Assembly (NCBI GenBank): GCA_965213735.1 | Contig: CBDCAB010000006.1 | Span: 744,001 to 808,000 of the forward strand | Direction of reading: 5' to 3' | Length of the DNA stretch: 64,000 bases | Origin: CALDTK01 sp965213735 | GTDB taxonomy: Bacteria > Bacteroidota > Bacteroidia > Chitinophagales > Saprospiraceae | In this document: positions 16,754 to 25,292 of the stretch, in pieces | Numbering within the stretch: the first letter of the stretch is position 1 | Layout: each line of letters starts with the position of its first letter | Translations under genes and position numbers: made by a program | The notes under the pieces: model-generated | Told to the model about the DNA's origin: nothing | The model's database searches: none | What the model saw: only the letters and a program-made list of their open reading frames with translations

Positions 16754-18441
16754 CCGCAAGAGCAATACAATGGCTGCTGGTGACGCTGGTGCTAATCGTT
16801 ATAAATGCTGTGGCTAGCTACCTGCCCGGCCGCATCGATCTCACCGAGGAGCAGCGCTTTACCCTTACCACCGCTACCCAAGATATCGTGCAGCGCCTCG
16901 ATGATCCTCTTTATATCGAGGTGCTGCTCGAAGGAGAATTTCCGGCTAGCTTCCAGCGGCTACAAAATAGTGTGACCGATCTGCTGCGCGACTTGAGTGA
17001 CATCAACGGGCAGGTCGAGTTCACCTACAGCGACCCCAATGCAGGCGATGCAGATGAAGTGCGCGGCAATCGAGAGCGCCTCAAAGATCAGGGAATCAAT
17101 CCCATCAACTTTCGTGTCGCTGATGTCGATGGCACCAGTGAGCGGCTGCTTTACCCGTTTGCGATACTCAACTACCGCAACCAGCGTGCTATCGTCAATC
17201 TCCTCGAAAATAATATCCCGGGGCAGAGCCCGGAGGTGGCGCTAAACAACTCGGTGAGTCTGCTCGAGTACAAATTCGCTAATGCCATTCAGAAGCTAGT
17301 ACGGCCCAAGCGACCGCTCATCGCTTACGTGACCGGCCACGGGGAATTGTCGGAGCTACAAACGCGCGACCTCACCCGCAGCCTTGCTCCTTACTACCAG
17401 GTGGGTCGAATTCGCCTCGACACTATGGGCTCGTTTGGGCCGGAGCAGGTCGGGGCTATGCTTATCGCCAAACCTCAGGTGGCGTTTTCCGAAAGGGAAA
17501 AATTTATTATCGATCAGTACGTGATGCGCGGTGGCCGCGTGATGTGGATGCTGGATAGGCTACAGGTCAATTTGGATTCGCTGCAGGGCCGCAGCAACTT
17601 CATTCCGCGAGATTATGCTGTGGATGTAGAAGATCTACTCTTTCGCTACGGCTTTCGCATCGAACCAAATCTGGTGATGGACCTCCAGAGTACGCGGGTG
17701 CCACTGGTGGTAGGCCAAGTCGGCAATGCTCCGCAGTTCGAGTTGCGCACCTGGCCCTATCACGTACTCGCTACACCCAACGCTTCACATCCTATTACTC
17801 GTAGTTTGCAACCGGTCAACCTATTCTTTCCGAGTGAAATTGATACGACAGTTCGTACCAAATTACCGATTGCGCGTACGGTGCTGCTCAGCTCGAGCAA
17901 CAATACTTTACTGCGCTTCTCTCCGGCAAGAATAGATTTGGAAAGTGCGCGATACGACCTCGACCGTGCTCGCTTCAACAAGCCAGGAGTACCTATGGCT
18001 GTATTGGCTGAAGGCAGATTTACGAGCTTGTACGAGAATAGGCTCGGGAGTGATTTTGCTCAGAGTCTACAAGCGATAGGGCAAGAGTTTCGTGCAGAAA
18101 GCGAACTCACCAAGCTGATCGTAATAGCCGATGGTGATATTGCGAAAAGTGTAGTTAATCCCGAGCAGGATGCATATAAACCACTAGGTTTTAATGTTTT
18201 TGAAAATTATGTGTTTGACAATAAAGCTTTCCTGCTCAATGCCATCGAATACCTCTTCGACGATAGTGGAATCATCAGCGCGCGCAATCGCGAGGTAAAG
18301 CTGCGGCTGCTCGATGCGCCACGTGCCAGAGCCGAGGCTACGCAATGGAAGCTGCTAAATGTCGCCGCGCCGTTGGGATTGCTGGCGCTTTTCGGCTTGT
18401 TGTACAACTACCTTCGCCGCAGACGTTACGCCCACATATGA
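16750..18441 (+). CDS. gldG: Gliding motility-associated ABC transporter substrate-binding protein GldG
   Basis: 563 residues. N-terminal signal-anchor (IQWLLVTLVLIVINAVASYL), a large extracytoplasmic ABC-type auxiliary domain (GRIDLTEEQRFTLTTAT, LLRDLSDINGQVEFTYSDP, IAYVTGHGELSEL, RGGRVMWMLDRLQVNLDSLQ), and a C-terminal membrane helix (LNVAAPLGLLALFGLLYNYL). This is the GldG family layout. The GTG start at 16750 overlaps the gldF TGA by 4 bp. The extracytoplasmic domain probably works with GldF in gliding or surface assembly. Confidence 0.92.
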   Translation: MTARAIQWLLVTLVLIVINAVASYLPGRIDLTEEQRFTLTTATQDIVQRLDDPLYIEVLLEGEFPASFQRLQNSVTDLLRDLSDINGQVEFTYSDPNAGDADEVRGNRERLKDQGINPINFRVADVDGTSERLLYPFAILNYRNQRAIVNLLENNIPGQSPEVALNNSVSLLEYKFANAIQKLVRPKRPLIAYVTGHGELSELQTRDLTRSLAPYYQVGRIRLDTMGSFGPEQVGAMLIAKPQVAFSEREKFIIDQYVMRGGRVMWMLDRLQVNLDSLQGRSNFIPRDYAVDVEDLLFRYGFRIEPNLVMDLQSTRVPLVVGQVGNAPQFELRTWPYHVLATPNASHPITRSLQPVNLFFPSEIDTTVRTKLPIARTVLLSSSNNTLLRFSPARIDLESARYDLDRARFNKPGVPMAVLAEGRFTSLYENRLGSDFAQSLQAIGQEFRAESELTKLIVIADGDIAKSVVNPEQDAYKPLGFNVFENYVFDNKAFLLNAIEYLFDDSGIISARNREVKLRLLDAPRARAEATQWKLLNVAAPLGLLALFGLLYNYLRRRRYAHI

Positions 18442-19457
18442 ATAAGACGCTCATAGGTTTAGGCTTAGCCCTCATACTTGGAGTAGGTGCTCTGCTGTTT
18501 TTGCGAAAGCAAGAAAATACGACCCCTGAAGACCTCTACCCACAGCGACGCCTTGCTGTAGAAGATGCACAAAGTATCCATCGCATCTTCGTTGCCGATC
18601 TTAAAGGCCGCACAGCTGATTTTGAGCTGCAGCCCGATGGCAACTGGCTGATGGATGGGGAGATTGCCACCAAACCAACGGTAATGCGCGAAATGGTAAA
18701 CGTGCTGGGAAAGATTCGAATTGATCATGTACCTCCGCAAGGGGTGGTGAACCAGGCGCTGAAGGAAATGAAAGGCAGCGGCATCAATGTTAAAGCGTTT
18801 GATGCAGCGGGCAATCTATTAAAGTCCATTATTATCGGCTCGAATTCGAAAGATGATCGCTATAGTTATGTGGTGGTGGAGGGCTATGATGAGCCCTTTG
18901 CAGTGCGTGTGCCGGGGCTTACGGGCAGCATTCGGCCGCTCTTTACGCTGCACGACAAGTCGACTTACCGCAGCAATGACTTCGTAAAAGTTGACCCGGA
19001 GGAAGTGCTGGGGGTGCAGGCTTACTATCCGCGCAATCCAGGTGAGAGCTTCGTCATTACCCGCACGCCGCCGGCTGGCCGATCTGGGCAAAAGTGGGCC
19101 CTTTCACCCGTTGCAGAAGTTATTTCGCCGGCTGAAGGCAATCCGAGTGATCGACAATTAGAGTCGTACATCGAAACCTTTGCGAACGTACCCTTAGTGG
19201 TCCGTGCAGATACCTACAAAGAGCGCGATAGCATCACCTCGCTCATCCCCTTTGTGCAATACGCACTCGCGCGTGAAGCAGGAGACACTATGCGCCTGCG
19301 GGTGTGGCCGCTACACCTAGCTGATGCCTATGGCGAAATAGATTTTGATTTGCCCGTGAGCAGCTACTACGTGGAGCGCGATGGAGAAGAGTTTGCCATT
19401 GTGCAGACGCACCAATTGCAGCCCTGGTTTCGCGGATACACAAGCTTTTTTCAGTGA
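18438..19457 (+). CDS. DUF4340 domain protein
   Basis: 339 residues from ATG 18438 (MNKTLIGLGLALILGVGALL, a signal-anchor). The body matches DUF4340: DAQSIHRIFVADLKGRTADF, WLMDGEIATKPTVMREMVNV and later IGSNSKDDRYSYVVVEGYDE. DUF4340 genes regularly follow GldG-like genes in ABC-2 clusters of many phyla, so it is probably an extracytoplasmic accessory of the GldAFG transporter; function otherwise unknown. Its ATGA start overlaps the gldG stop by 4 bp. The frame open upstream to 18345 is gldG sequence. Confidence 0.88.
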   Translation: MNKTLIGLGLALILGVGALLFLRKQENTTPEDLYPQRRLAVEDAQSIHRIFVADLKGRTADFELQPDGNWLMDGEIATKPTVMREMVNVLGKIRIDHVPPQGVVNQALKEMKGSGINVKAFDAAGNLLKSIIIGSNSKDDRYSYVVVEGYDEPFAVRVPGLTGSIRPLFTLHDKSTYRSNDFVKVDPEEVLGVQAYYPRNPGESFVITRTPPAGRSGQKWALSPVAEVISPAEGNPSDRQLESYIETFANVPLVVRADTYKERDSITSLIPFVQYALAREAGDTMRLRVWPLHLADAYGEIDFDLPVSSYYVERDGEEFAIVQTHQLQPWFRGYTSFFQ

Positions 19458-20599
19458 AGCTGCTACTTGCTGCCCTAGGGAGCGCCCTCCTGCTGTCGGC
19501 AGCTATGTGGGGCTTTTACGCGCACCGAGAGATAAATCGACTGGCTGTATATACCCTGCCCGATGAAGTCGCAACACTCTATAAGGCCAACATAAATTAT
19601 GTGAGTCAGCACGCTGTTGATCCAGATAAGCGGCGCTATGCAGCTTCGCTCGAAGGAGCGCGGCACTTCGTAGACATGGAGCGTTTCGGTGATGGCACCA
19701 TGGCTGCGCTGCCCCTTGAATTTTGGGCTTTTCACGATCGCTATACCTACCTCTACTGTCACCACGGCAGCGACAGCAGCGAGGTCAGTTACTTCGATGG
19801 CAGCTTGTTGATCGGGCAGCAGCGGTCAGAGCTAGACACCTTCGCCTACCGCACCTGGTATCAGCGGGAAGTATTTCCAGCCTACCGCTACGAAAAGCGC
19901 GAATTGCCCGGTGTTTTGCCGAAAGGCGCAACACAAAATTGCGACCGCCTCACGCTGATCGATACCATGACGCAACACGGGGTGCTGCCTTATCACTTGG
20001 TAGATATGCAGGCCCGGCTGACGCAAGCTTTCCGCATTCGTGACATCGACCGGGTGCTTCAATGGAGTGCAGAAATTGGCCACTACATCGGTGATGCTAC
20101 CGTGCCTCTCCACACGACGGAAAATTATAATGGTCAGCTGACAGGGCAGCGAGGTATCCACTCCTTTTGGGAAAGTCGCATTCCAGAGCTTTTTGCCGAG
20201 GCTGAATTTGATGTCCTTGTCGGCTCGGCTGAATACATCAGCGACAAAGCTGCTTTTTTTCGGAACCTCGTGCACACTAGTCATCAACACGTAGACAGTG
20301 TGCTGCTCATTGAGGCTGATTTACGTCGCAAAATGCCTGAAGACCTGCAAGATTGCTACGAGGAGCGCCTTGGAAGGATTGTGCGCGTGCCCTGTCGCGA
20401 CTTCACTCGGGCCTATTTCGAGCGGCTCGATGGTATGGTGGAGGAGCGCTTTCGCACGGCTATCAGGTCGGTAGGCTCGTCTTGGTACACCGCCTGGGTC
20501 GATGCGGGCAGTCCCCCTATGAGCGGGCGAATTGCGGAGGCTACTGTAGAAGCTGATACGCTACGAGTCAAAGACGGGCTCGATGGGCGCGGGCACTAA
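19454..20599 (+). CDS. Zinc-dependent phospholipase C-like protein
   Basis: 381 residues. After a signal peptide (LLLAALGSALLLSAAMWG) comes WGFYAHREINRLAVYTLP, the N-terminal Trp/His metal-binding motif of the zinc-dependent phospholipase C / S1-P1 nuclease superfamily. Further potential ligands are HDRYTYLYCHHG, and IGHYIGDATVPLHTTENYNG with the His...Asp...His pattern. It is probably exported and acts on phospholipids or phosphoesters in the envelope; substrate unproven. GTG 19454 overlaps the DUF4340 stop (GTGA), making it the fifth coupled gene of the gldAFG operon. It ends with a 4-bp convergent overlap with the next gene. Confidence 0.85.
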   Translation: MKLLLAALGSALLLSAAMWGFYAHREINRLAVYTLPDEVATLYKANINYVSQHAVDPDKRRYAASLEGARHFVDMERFGDGTMAALPLEFWAFHDRYTYLYCHHGSDSSEVSYFDGSLLIGQQRSELDTFAYRTWYQREVFPAYRYEKRELPGVLPKGATQNCDRLTLIDTMTQHGVLPYHLVDMQARLTQAFRIRDIDRVLQWSAEIGHYIGDATVPLHTTENYNGQLTGQRGIHSFWESRIPELFAEAEFDVLVGSAEYISDKAAFFRNLVHTSHQHVDSVLLIEADLRRKMPEDLQDCYEERLGRIVRVPCRDFTRAYFERLDGMVEERFRTAIRSVGSSWYTAWVDAGSPPMSGRIAEATVEADTLRVKDGLDGRGH

Positions 20600-21042
20600 T
20601 TCGGCTGCTTCATGTACGCACCGTACTCTTCGACATGTTGATCTTCGATGGCCGCTCTGAGCCGCTGCTCACGTTGCTGGCACTGGCGCCGGTGAAAGCG
20701 CAGCAAATGATCGGGTGCACCCTCGTTGTAGAGTTCTACGAGAATCTTCTTGCGCCGACGATCGCGCCGAGGTAGGATGAGGCGTACCGGATTGTGCGCG
20801 TAGTCGGGTTCCTCGAACAGGTGGGGGTGTCGGCCTTGCTCTGGGTGTAAAAAGGCCAGCATTTCTGCATCCGTTCGCGGAATTGGCACCTGCTCATAGC
20901 CTTCTTCGTCGAGAAAAGCGCGCACCATCAGCAGTGTCGCCGTAAGGCTAGTGCCTGCAAATGCTGTGCGATACACCAGCCCATCACTGGTGCCACCAAG
21001 GATCGTCGATCCATAGGGCGGAAAGTTGTCTCTCAGTGCCAT
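20596..21042 (-). CDS. Hypothetical protein
   Basis: 148 residues, ATG at 21042. No signal peptide. The N-terminal half contains DNFPPYGSTILGGTSDGLVY and GTSLTATLLMVRAFLDEEGY; the C-terminal half is highly charged (LPRRDRRRKKILVELYNEG, HRRQCQQREQRLRAAIEDQ) and likely alpha-helical. I do not recognise the family. Codon use and the complete frame look genuine. It converges on the phospholipase gene with a 4-bp overlap of stop codons and starts just beside the inverted dispersed repeat. Confidence 0.7.
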   Translation of the reverse strand: MALRDNFPPYGSTILGGTSDGLVYRTAFAGTSLTATLLMVRAFLDEEGYEQVPIPRTDAEMLAFLHPEQGRHPHLFEEPDYAHNPVRLILPRRDRRRKKILVELYNEGAPDHLLRFHRRQCQQREQRLRAAIEDQHVEEYGAYMKQPN

Positions 21043-21078
21043 AGTGCTACGCGGCCAAAGTACACAGCCCCTAGCAGT

Positions 21079-21536
21079 CAGGTTGCGCGGGCTTTAGCCC
21101 GCATCATGGTCAGGCCAGCAGCCAGCTTCCAGCCCTGCCGACGTCGTCCTACCACCCATGGAGATTTGCTGCAGGAAAATACTTTTCTACTGGTATAGCT
21201 CGGTAGAACGACGTCTACTCTTTCCGCCCAGCCCCCACCTGACCACATCATTATGGTCGGGCCATCCCCCTTTGCGACCCTTGCGATACCCCTTGCGTTC
21301 CTTGCGATACCATCCCTCCAGCACTGCCCCCCCGCCAGCAAAAAACAGCGAAGCCAAAAAAACAAGCGCAGCTAAAAAAACAAGCGCAGCCCCCCTTTGC
21401 GACCCTTGCGATACCCCTTGCGTTCCTTGCGATACCATCCCTCCCGCACAGCCCCCCCAACAGCAAAAAACAGCGAAGCCAAAAAACAAGCGCAGCTAAA
21501 AAAACAGCGAAGCCAAAACCGGCGAAGCCGCCCCCC
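21079..21536 (-). repeat. Dispersed intergenic repeat, copy 2 (inverted)
   Basis: Reverse complement of 9161-9492, highly similar by eye over about 285 bp. It carries a perfect REP-like palindrome GCGGGCTTTAGCCCGC at 21087-21102, where copy 1 has one arm mismatch. Beyond the shared part, a block of about 125 bp holding the CGCAAGGG-type reiterations is tandemly duplicated (repeats of CCTTTGCGACCCTTGCG begin about 21268 and 21393). The unit ends in the GC hairpin/T-run at 21498-21536. The remaining bases 21043-21078 and 21537-21611 show no gene. Confidence 0.85.
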
Positions 21537-21611
21537 ATCCACCATTTTCACCTCCCACACTAAATCAAGCTTTCCACATGTTACCTTTCCCCCTAGGCAA
21601 CCGCGTTTGGC

Positions 21612-23027
21612 ATGAAACACCTACTCAGCATTTTACTTCTCGTCGCGACCGCATTTGCGGCCTCGGCCACCTCCTTGGTCAATATCCAGGTCACCAATCC
21701 TACCGAGCGGCAGTTTCGCATCAGCTACGAGATTGATGCGGTGACGGCTAAGCAGCGCATTTTTCGCATCAATTTGCGCGATGATAACAGCGCCTCTTTC
21801 GAGCTGAGCCTGCCAAAGGATACCGAACTGCTCATGCGCTATGGCAATATCAGCATACCTTTATTTATCGGTCCCGACGATCAGTTATCCATTCGTTTAG
21901 ATGGTTATGAAGGGCTCGAAAGCATCAGTTTTGCAGGTACCGCTGCCGCAGACAATGAGTTTTTAGCAGCTTACGCCAAAACTTTCCCTGAAGGCACTAC
22001 CCAAGAAATGGGTGGTGGATTTCTGCCTTTTAAGGTTGAGCGAGAGGTGCTAGCCGAAGCAGCAGCTGGGGATATAGCTTCTTATGTTAGTTATGTAAAT
22101 AAAAGTTACGACGCTCGTTTTAATATGATCGAGCGTTTTAGCGAAAGCATACACCCCAATCTTGCTGAACGCTACCGCAACAAAAATAGGTATCAAACGG
22201 AGGTGAGGAAAATTGCTTTTCTAATTCATAATCAGCAAGTGATGACGCCTACCGAGCTGCGCGCTGCTGCTCAACGGATGGACCTGCTCAACGTCAATTC
22301 TTCAAAAGATAGAAGTCTTTTAGGAAATGAAGATTTTAAAACTTACCTGCTCGCTTACGCGCAATACCTGGCGCTGCCAAACAACGGCGGGCATGACGAG
22401 CGCAACGGTGACGAGCTGTTTAAAGCTATTCGCGAAAATATAGACCGACCTTGGCGTCACTACCTCCAGAGCGAACTGCTCGTAAATGCATTCGATTACC
22501 TCGGCAACCCCGAATTCGGTCTCGATCGCTACATCGCAATGAAGCGTGATGGTGTGAGCGAAGTCTATAAAAGCCGTGTCGAGAATGCGTATGGCGATGT
22601 GCTCAACCTCGCACCTGATGCCATCGCTCCTAATATCGGGATGTATTATGTCGACGGCAAGCCGATCAGCCTTACCGACTTAAGTGGCAAAGTAGTGTAT
22701 ATAAGTTTCTGGGCAAGTTGGTGCAAGCCTTGCCTGATTAACTTCAAGAAGTACGATGGCATTAGGCGACAACTTGAAGAGAGAGGTATAGTCTTGCTTA
22801 ATGTCAGCATAGACGAGGATGAATATGACTGGAAGAAGTCGCTCGATAGCAACACGCCTCGCGGTCAGAATACACGTGCTACCAACATAGATGACGTAAA
22901 ACGCGCCTATAATTTGTCGTCAATTCCGGCGTACTACATAATCGACAAACACGGCAAAATTGTGATTCTTCCAGAGGGAGCTAATCGAGATTTGCTGGCG
23001 AGTTTCGATGAAATCCTGCAGCGTTGA
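21612..23027 (+). CDS. TlpA-like thioredoxin-fold protein
   Basis: 471 residues. Signal peptide MKHLLSILLLVATAFAASA, then a large N-terminal region (about 20-335) that begins beta-rich and becomes helical, as in Bacteroidota TlpA/AhpC-type envelope proteins, then a thioredoxin domain (about 345-471). The redox motif is W370-C-K-P-C374 in ISFWASWCKPCLINF; the cis-Pro loop is SSIPAYYII. It probably performs periplasmic thiol-disulfide exchange, perhaps for cytochrome maturation or extracytoplasmic stress. The next gene's possible TTG start overlaps its stop, suggesting one transcript. Confidence 0.88.
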   Translation: MKHLLSILLLVATAFAASATSLVNIQVTNPTERQFRISYEIDAVTAKQRIFRINLRDDNSASFELSLPKDTELLMRYGNISIPLFIGPDDQLSIRLDGYEGLESISFAGTAAADNEFLAAYAKTFPEGTTQEMGGGFLPFKVEREVLAEAAAGDIASYVSYVNKSYDARFNMIERFSESIHPNLAERYRNKNRYQTEVRKIAFLIHNQQVMTPTELRAAAQRMDLLNVNSSKDRSLLGNEDFKTYLLAYAQYLALPNNGGHDERNGDELFKAIRENIDRPWRHYLQSELLVNAFDYLGNPEFGLDRYIAMKRDGVSEVYKSRVENAYGDVLNLAPDAIAPNIGMYYVDGKPISLTDLSGKVVYISFWASWCKPCLINFKKYDGIRRQLEERGIVLLNVSIDEDEYDWKKSLDSNTPRGQNTRATNIDDVKRAYNLSSIPAYYIIDKHGKIVILPEGANRDLLASFDEILQR

Positions 23028-23080
23028 GTGCTGCCGCCAAAACCCGTTCAGTACAAGTACAGGCACCCGCTGCGCGTGCA

Positions 23081-24103
23081 ATGGCTGGTCCACTTTTTAA
23101 GATTCGTCAAGATGGCCGCTTTGGCTTCATCAATGCGAATGGCGAAGTCGTGATACAACCTCAATATCTCGATGCAGAAGCATTTGTGGGTGATTTCACG
23201 CGGGTTCGCTTCAACGACAAGCTCGTCCCTCTCGATAAACTCGGTAGGCTGCTGCTGCGGCATGTGTTCAATTACGTCGGCAACTTCTATGAAGGCAGAG
23301 CCAAAGCTTTGGTCGTGACCCGCTGGGGCTACATCAATGAGGTAGGCGCACTTGTGACGGAGACAATCTATGATTCTGCAACAGACTTTAGCGAAGGTTT
23401 TGCGGCCGTTGCCCTTGGCGGGAAAGTTGGCTGCATCGGTGTCAACGGCGATTGGCTGATCGAGCCCAATTTTGAGGCTACCGGTCAATTTGCTGCTGGC
23501 TTGGCTAGGGCTAAGCAAGGCGGGAAGTATGGCTACATCAATGCCGAAGGTCAATGGGTAATTCAGCCCCTCCTCGAGCAGGCAGGCCCTTTTCAAGGTC
23601 ACGTTGCAGTCTTTGCGGATGCCGAGCGCTGGGGTCTCATAGATCGAGAGGGCAAGGTGGTGCTTGCGCCAAAACATCTCCTGGGGCAGCAGCGCATTGA
23701 AGACCTTCAGTTTAGCGATGGCTTGCTTCCCCTACAAACCACGCGTGGTGCTGGCTACCTCAACGACAGCGGCGAGCTCGCTATCGATGCGAAGTTCGAG
23801 GAGGTTCACCCTTTTTCAGAAGGTCTAGCTGGGGTTTGCCTCAACGGAGTGTGGGGATTTATAGATCCTACTGGTGCCTGGGCCATTGAAGCACGCTATG
23901 ATGAAGTCGCCGCCTTTCATGAAGGTCTTGCTGCCGTGCGGCGCGGCGAGTGGTGGAGCTATATCGACCGAAATGGCGAAGAATTGCCAACCGCACGCTA
24001 CGATGAACTCGGCGATTTTCAAGACGGTCTTGCCTGGACGAGCAGCGATGGCGTCTGGCACTACATCAATCGAGCAGGAGAGCTCGTCTGGAAGGAAGTC
24101 TAA
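23081..24103 (+). CDS. WG repeat protein
   Basis: 340 residues from ATG 23081. Built almost entirely of WG repeats of about 45-50 residues, for example FKIRQDGRFGFINANGEVVI, GGKVGCIGVNGDWLI, GGKYGYINAEGQWVI, ERWGLIDREGKVVL, NGVWGFIDPTGAWAIEARYD and DGVWHYINRAGELVW, each with F.EG.A.V-type turns. No signal peptide is visible from this start; a TTG at 23024 overlapping the tlpA-like stop would add 19 residues without forming one. WG repeats are thought to mediate binding; no specific function is known. It converges with the MscS gene with a 4-bp overlap. Confidence 0.88.
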   Translation: MAGPLFKIRQDGRFGFINANGEVVIQPQYLDAEAFVGDFTRVRFNDKLVPLDKLGRLLLRHVFNYVGNFYEGRAKALVVTRWGYINEVGALVTETIYDSATDFSEGFAAVALGGKVGCIGVNGDWLIEPNFEATGQFAAGLARAKQGGKYGYINAEGQWVIQPLLEQAGPFQGHVAVFADAERWGLIDREGKVVLAPKHLLGQQRIEDLQFSDGLLPLQTTRGAGYLNDSGELAIDAKFEEVHPFSEGLAGVCLNGVWGFIDPTGAWAIEARYDEVAAFHEGLAAVRRGEWWSYIDRNGEELPTARYDELGDFQDGLAWTSSDGVWHYINRAGELVWKEV

Positions 24104-25038
24104 GCTGGCTCGGAAATAATATCCTCAACTTCATCTGCTGATTTGTGCACGATCTCAATGGGGATAGACCGCTCGCCGTTGTACAACTTGAGTTCGGTAA
24201 TGTCTGCGGGTAAGCCGAAGCCATTGTCATCGAGTTGTTCTTTGACTGCGCGCATGAAGGCGCCACGCGCTTCCAGTGCTTCTCGACGGTAATTGACTGT
24301 CTCCAGCCAAAACCGTACTTTAATATTGACTGTGGAGGCAGCGAGCTCATCTACGCAGCTGAAACTCGGGTGAGCGTCGTCGTTGATGATATTGGGATAT
24401 TCTGCCACCACTCGATCTACGAGTTTTATTGCCGCATCAATATCATCTTCGTAGGCGATGCCCACCACAAACTCTTGTCGAATGTAGCCGTCTTCGGTAT
24501 AGTTAATCACAGCATTTGTAAGTACGCTCGCGTTGGGTACGTAGACATCCTTGCCATCAAACGTTTTGACTTGCGTGTAGCGGAAGGCGAGACCTTTGAT
24601 TTTGCCAAAATAGCCATCGACTTCTATAGTATCTCCCACATTAAATGGGCGGCTAAAGGCGAGGATAATTCCTGCAATAAAATTTTCACCAATATCTTTA
24701 AAAGCAAAGCCGAGAATAAGCGTACTCGCGCCCAGTGCACCAAACAAACCTGCGGCGACGCCTGTCAAACCAGCCGCGTGCAGCGTCAACAAGAAGACAG
24801 CAAAGTAGACCAAGATGCGTACCCCTCGCGAAAGTACACTGGCCATGATCCTGTCGTTGGAGTGAGCCTGTAAGCGGCCTTTTATCCAGCGGACCAGCAG
24901 CGAGCCAATCAGCAGACCGAGGAGGAAGACGAGTAGAGCTATACCTACACGCGGCAAATACTCGAGCGTGGCTTCCCAATACGACTCCAGTACTTCATTT
25001 AGCTTCTCAACAGTTCCTTCCATTGCTTCACCTAACAT
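24100..25038 (-). CDS. Small-conductance mechanosensitive channel (MscS family)
   Basis: 312 residues from ATG 25038 (MLGEAMEGTVEKLNE). Membrane helices about 25-45, 65-90 and the pore-lining TM3 (AAGLFGALGASTLILGFAFK), followed by the MscS beta domain hallmark FSRPFNVGDTIEVDGYFGKI and the alpha/beta C-terminal domain. It releases solutes on hypo-osmotic shock at the inner membrane. The Ala/Gly packing of TM3 is conserved. The longer frame to 25134 lacks homology; ATG 25023 is also possible. Confidence 0.92.
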   Translation of the reverse strand: MLGEAMEGTVEKLNEVLESYWEATLEYLPRVGIALLVFLLGLLIGSLLVRWIKGRLQAHSNDRIMASVLSRGVRILVYFAVFLLTLHAAGLTGVAAGLFGALGASTLILGFAFKDIGENFIAGIILAFSRPFNVGDTIEVDGYFGKIKGLAFRYTQVKTFDGKDVYVPNASVLTNAVINYTEDGYIRQEFVVGIAYEDDIDAAIKLVDRVVAEYPNIINDDAHPSFSCVDELAASTVNIKVRFWLETVNYRREALEARGAFMRAVKEQLDDNGFGLPADITELKLYNGERSIPIEIVHKSADEVEDIISEPA

Positions 25039-25264
25039 CGCGGCCGGGCTGGGCGTTCGGAAGTTTTTTGTGCGTGTGGTATGGCTCAACAAGTGATTTC
25101 TCCCAGTTGTAAGAGCAGACGTCGTGCTACACAAAATCCCTAAAAGCTAAGGCTTCTGCCTGCCGCTGAACTAACTGCTCGCCCAGAGAGTGGTACCCTA
25201 CGGACCTGGTTCGCCCCACTTCCCACCCGACATGAGCTTAGGTGGGCGCTTATAGTGAAGATAT

Positions 25265-25282
25265 GCCGGTCGGGAGACCGGC
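25265..25282. other. Perfect 7-bp hairpin GCCGGTC-GGGA-GACCGGC
   Basis: Perfect inverted repeat 10 bp beyond the stop codon of the leftward adhesin-like gene (25293). It could stop or stabilise that transcript, though no T-run follows on the minus strand. The ACGAC next to it resembles REP-type elements. The rest of 25039-25264 shows no gene. Confidence 0.55.
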
Positions 25283-25292
25283 ACGACCATCG

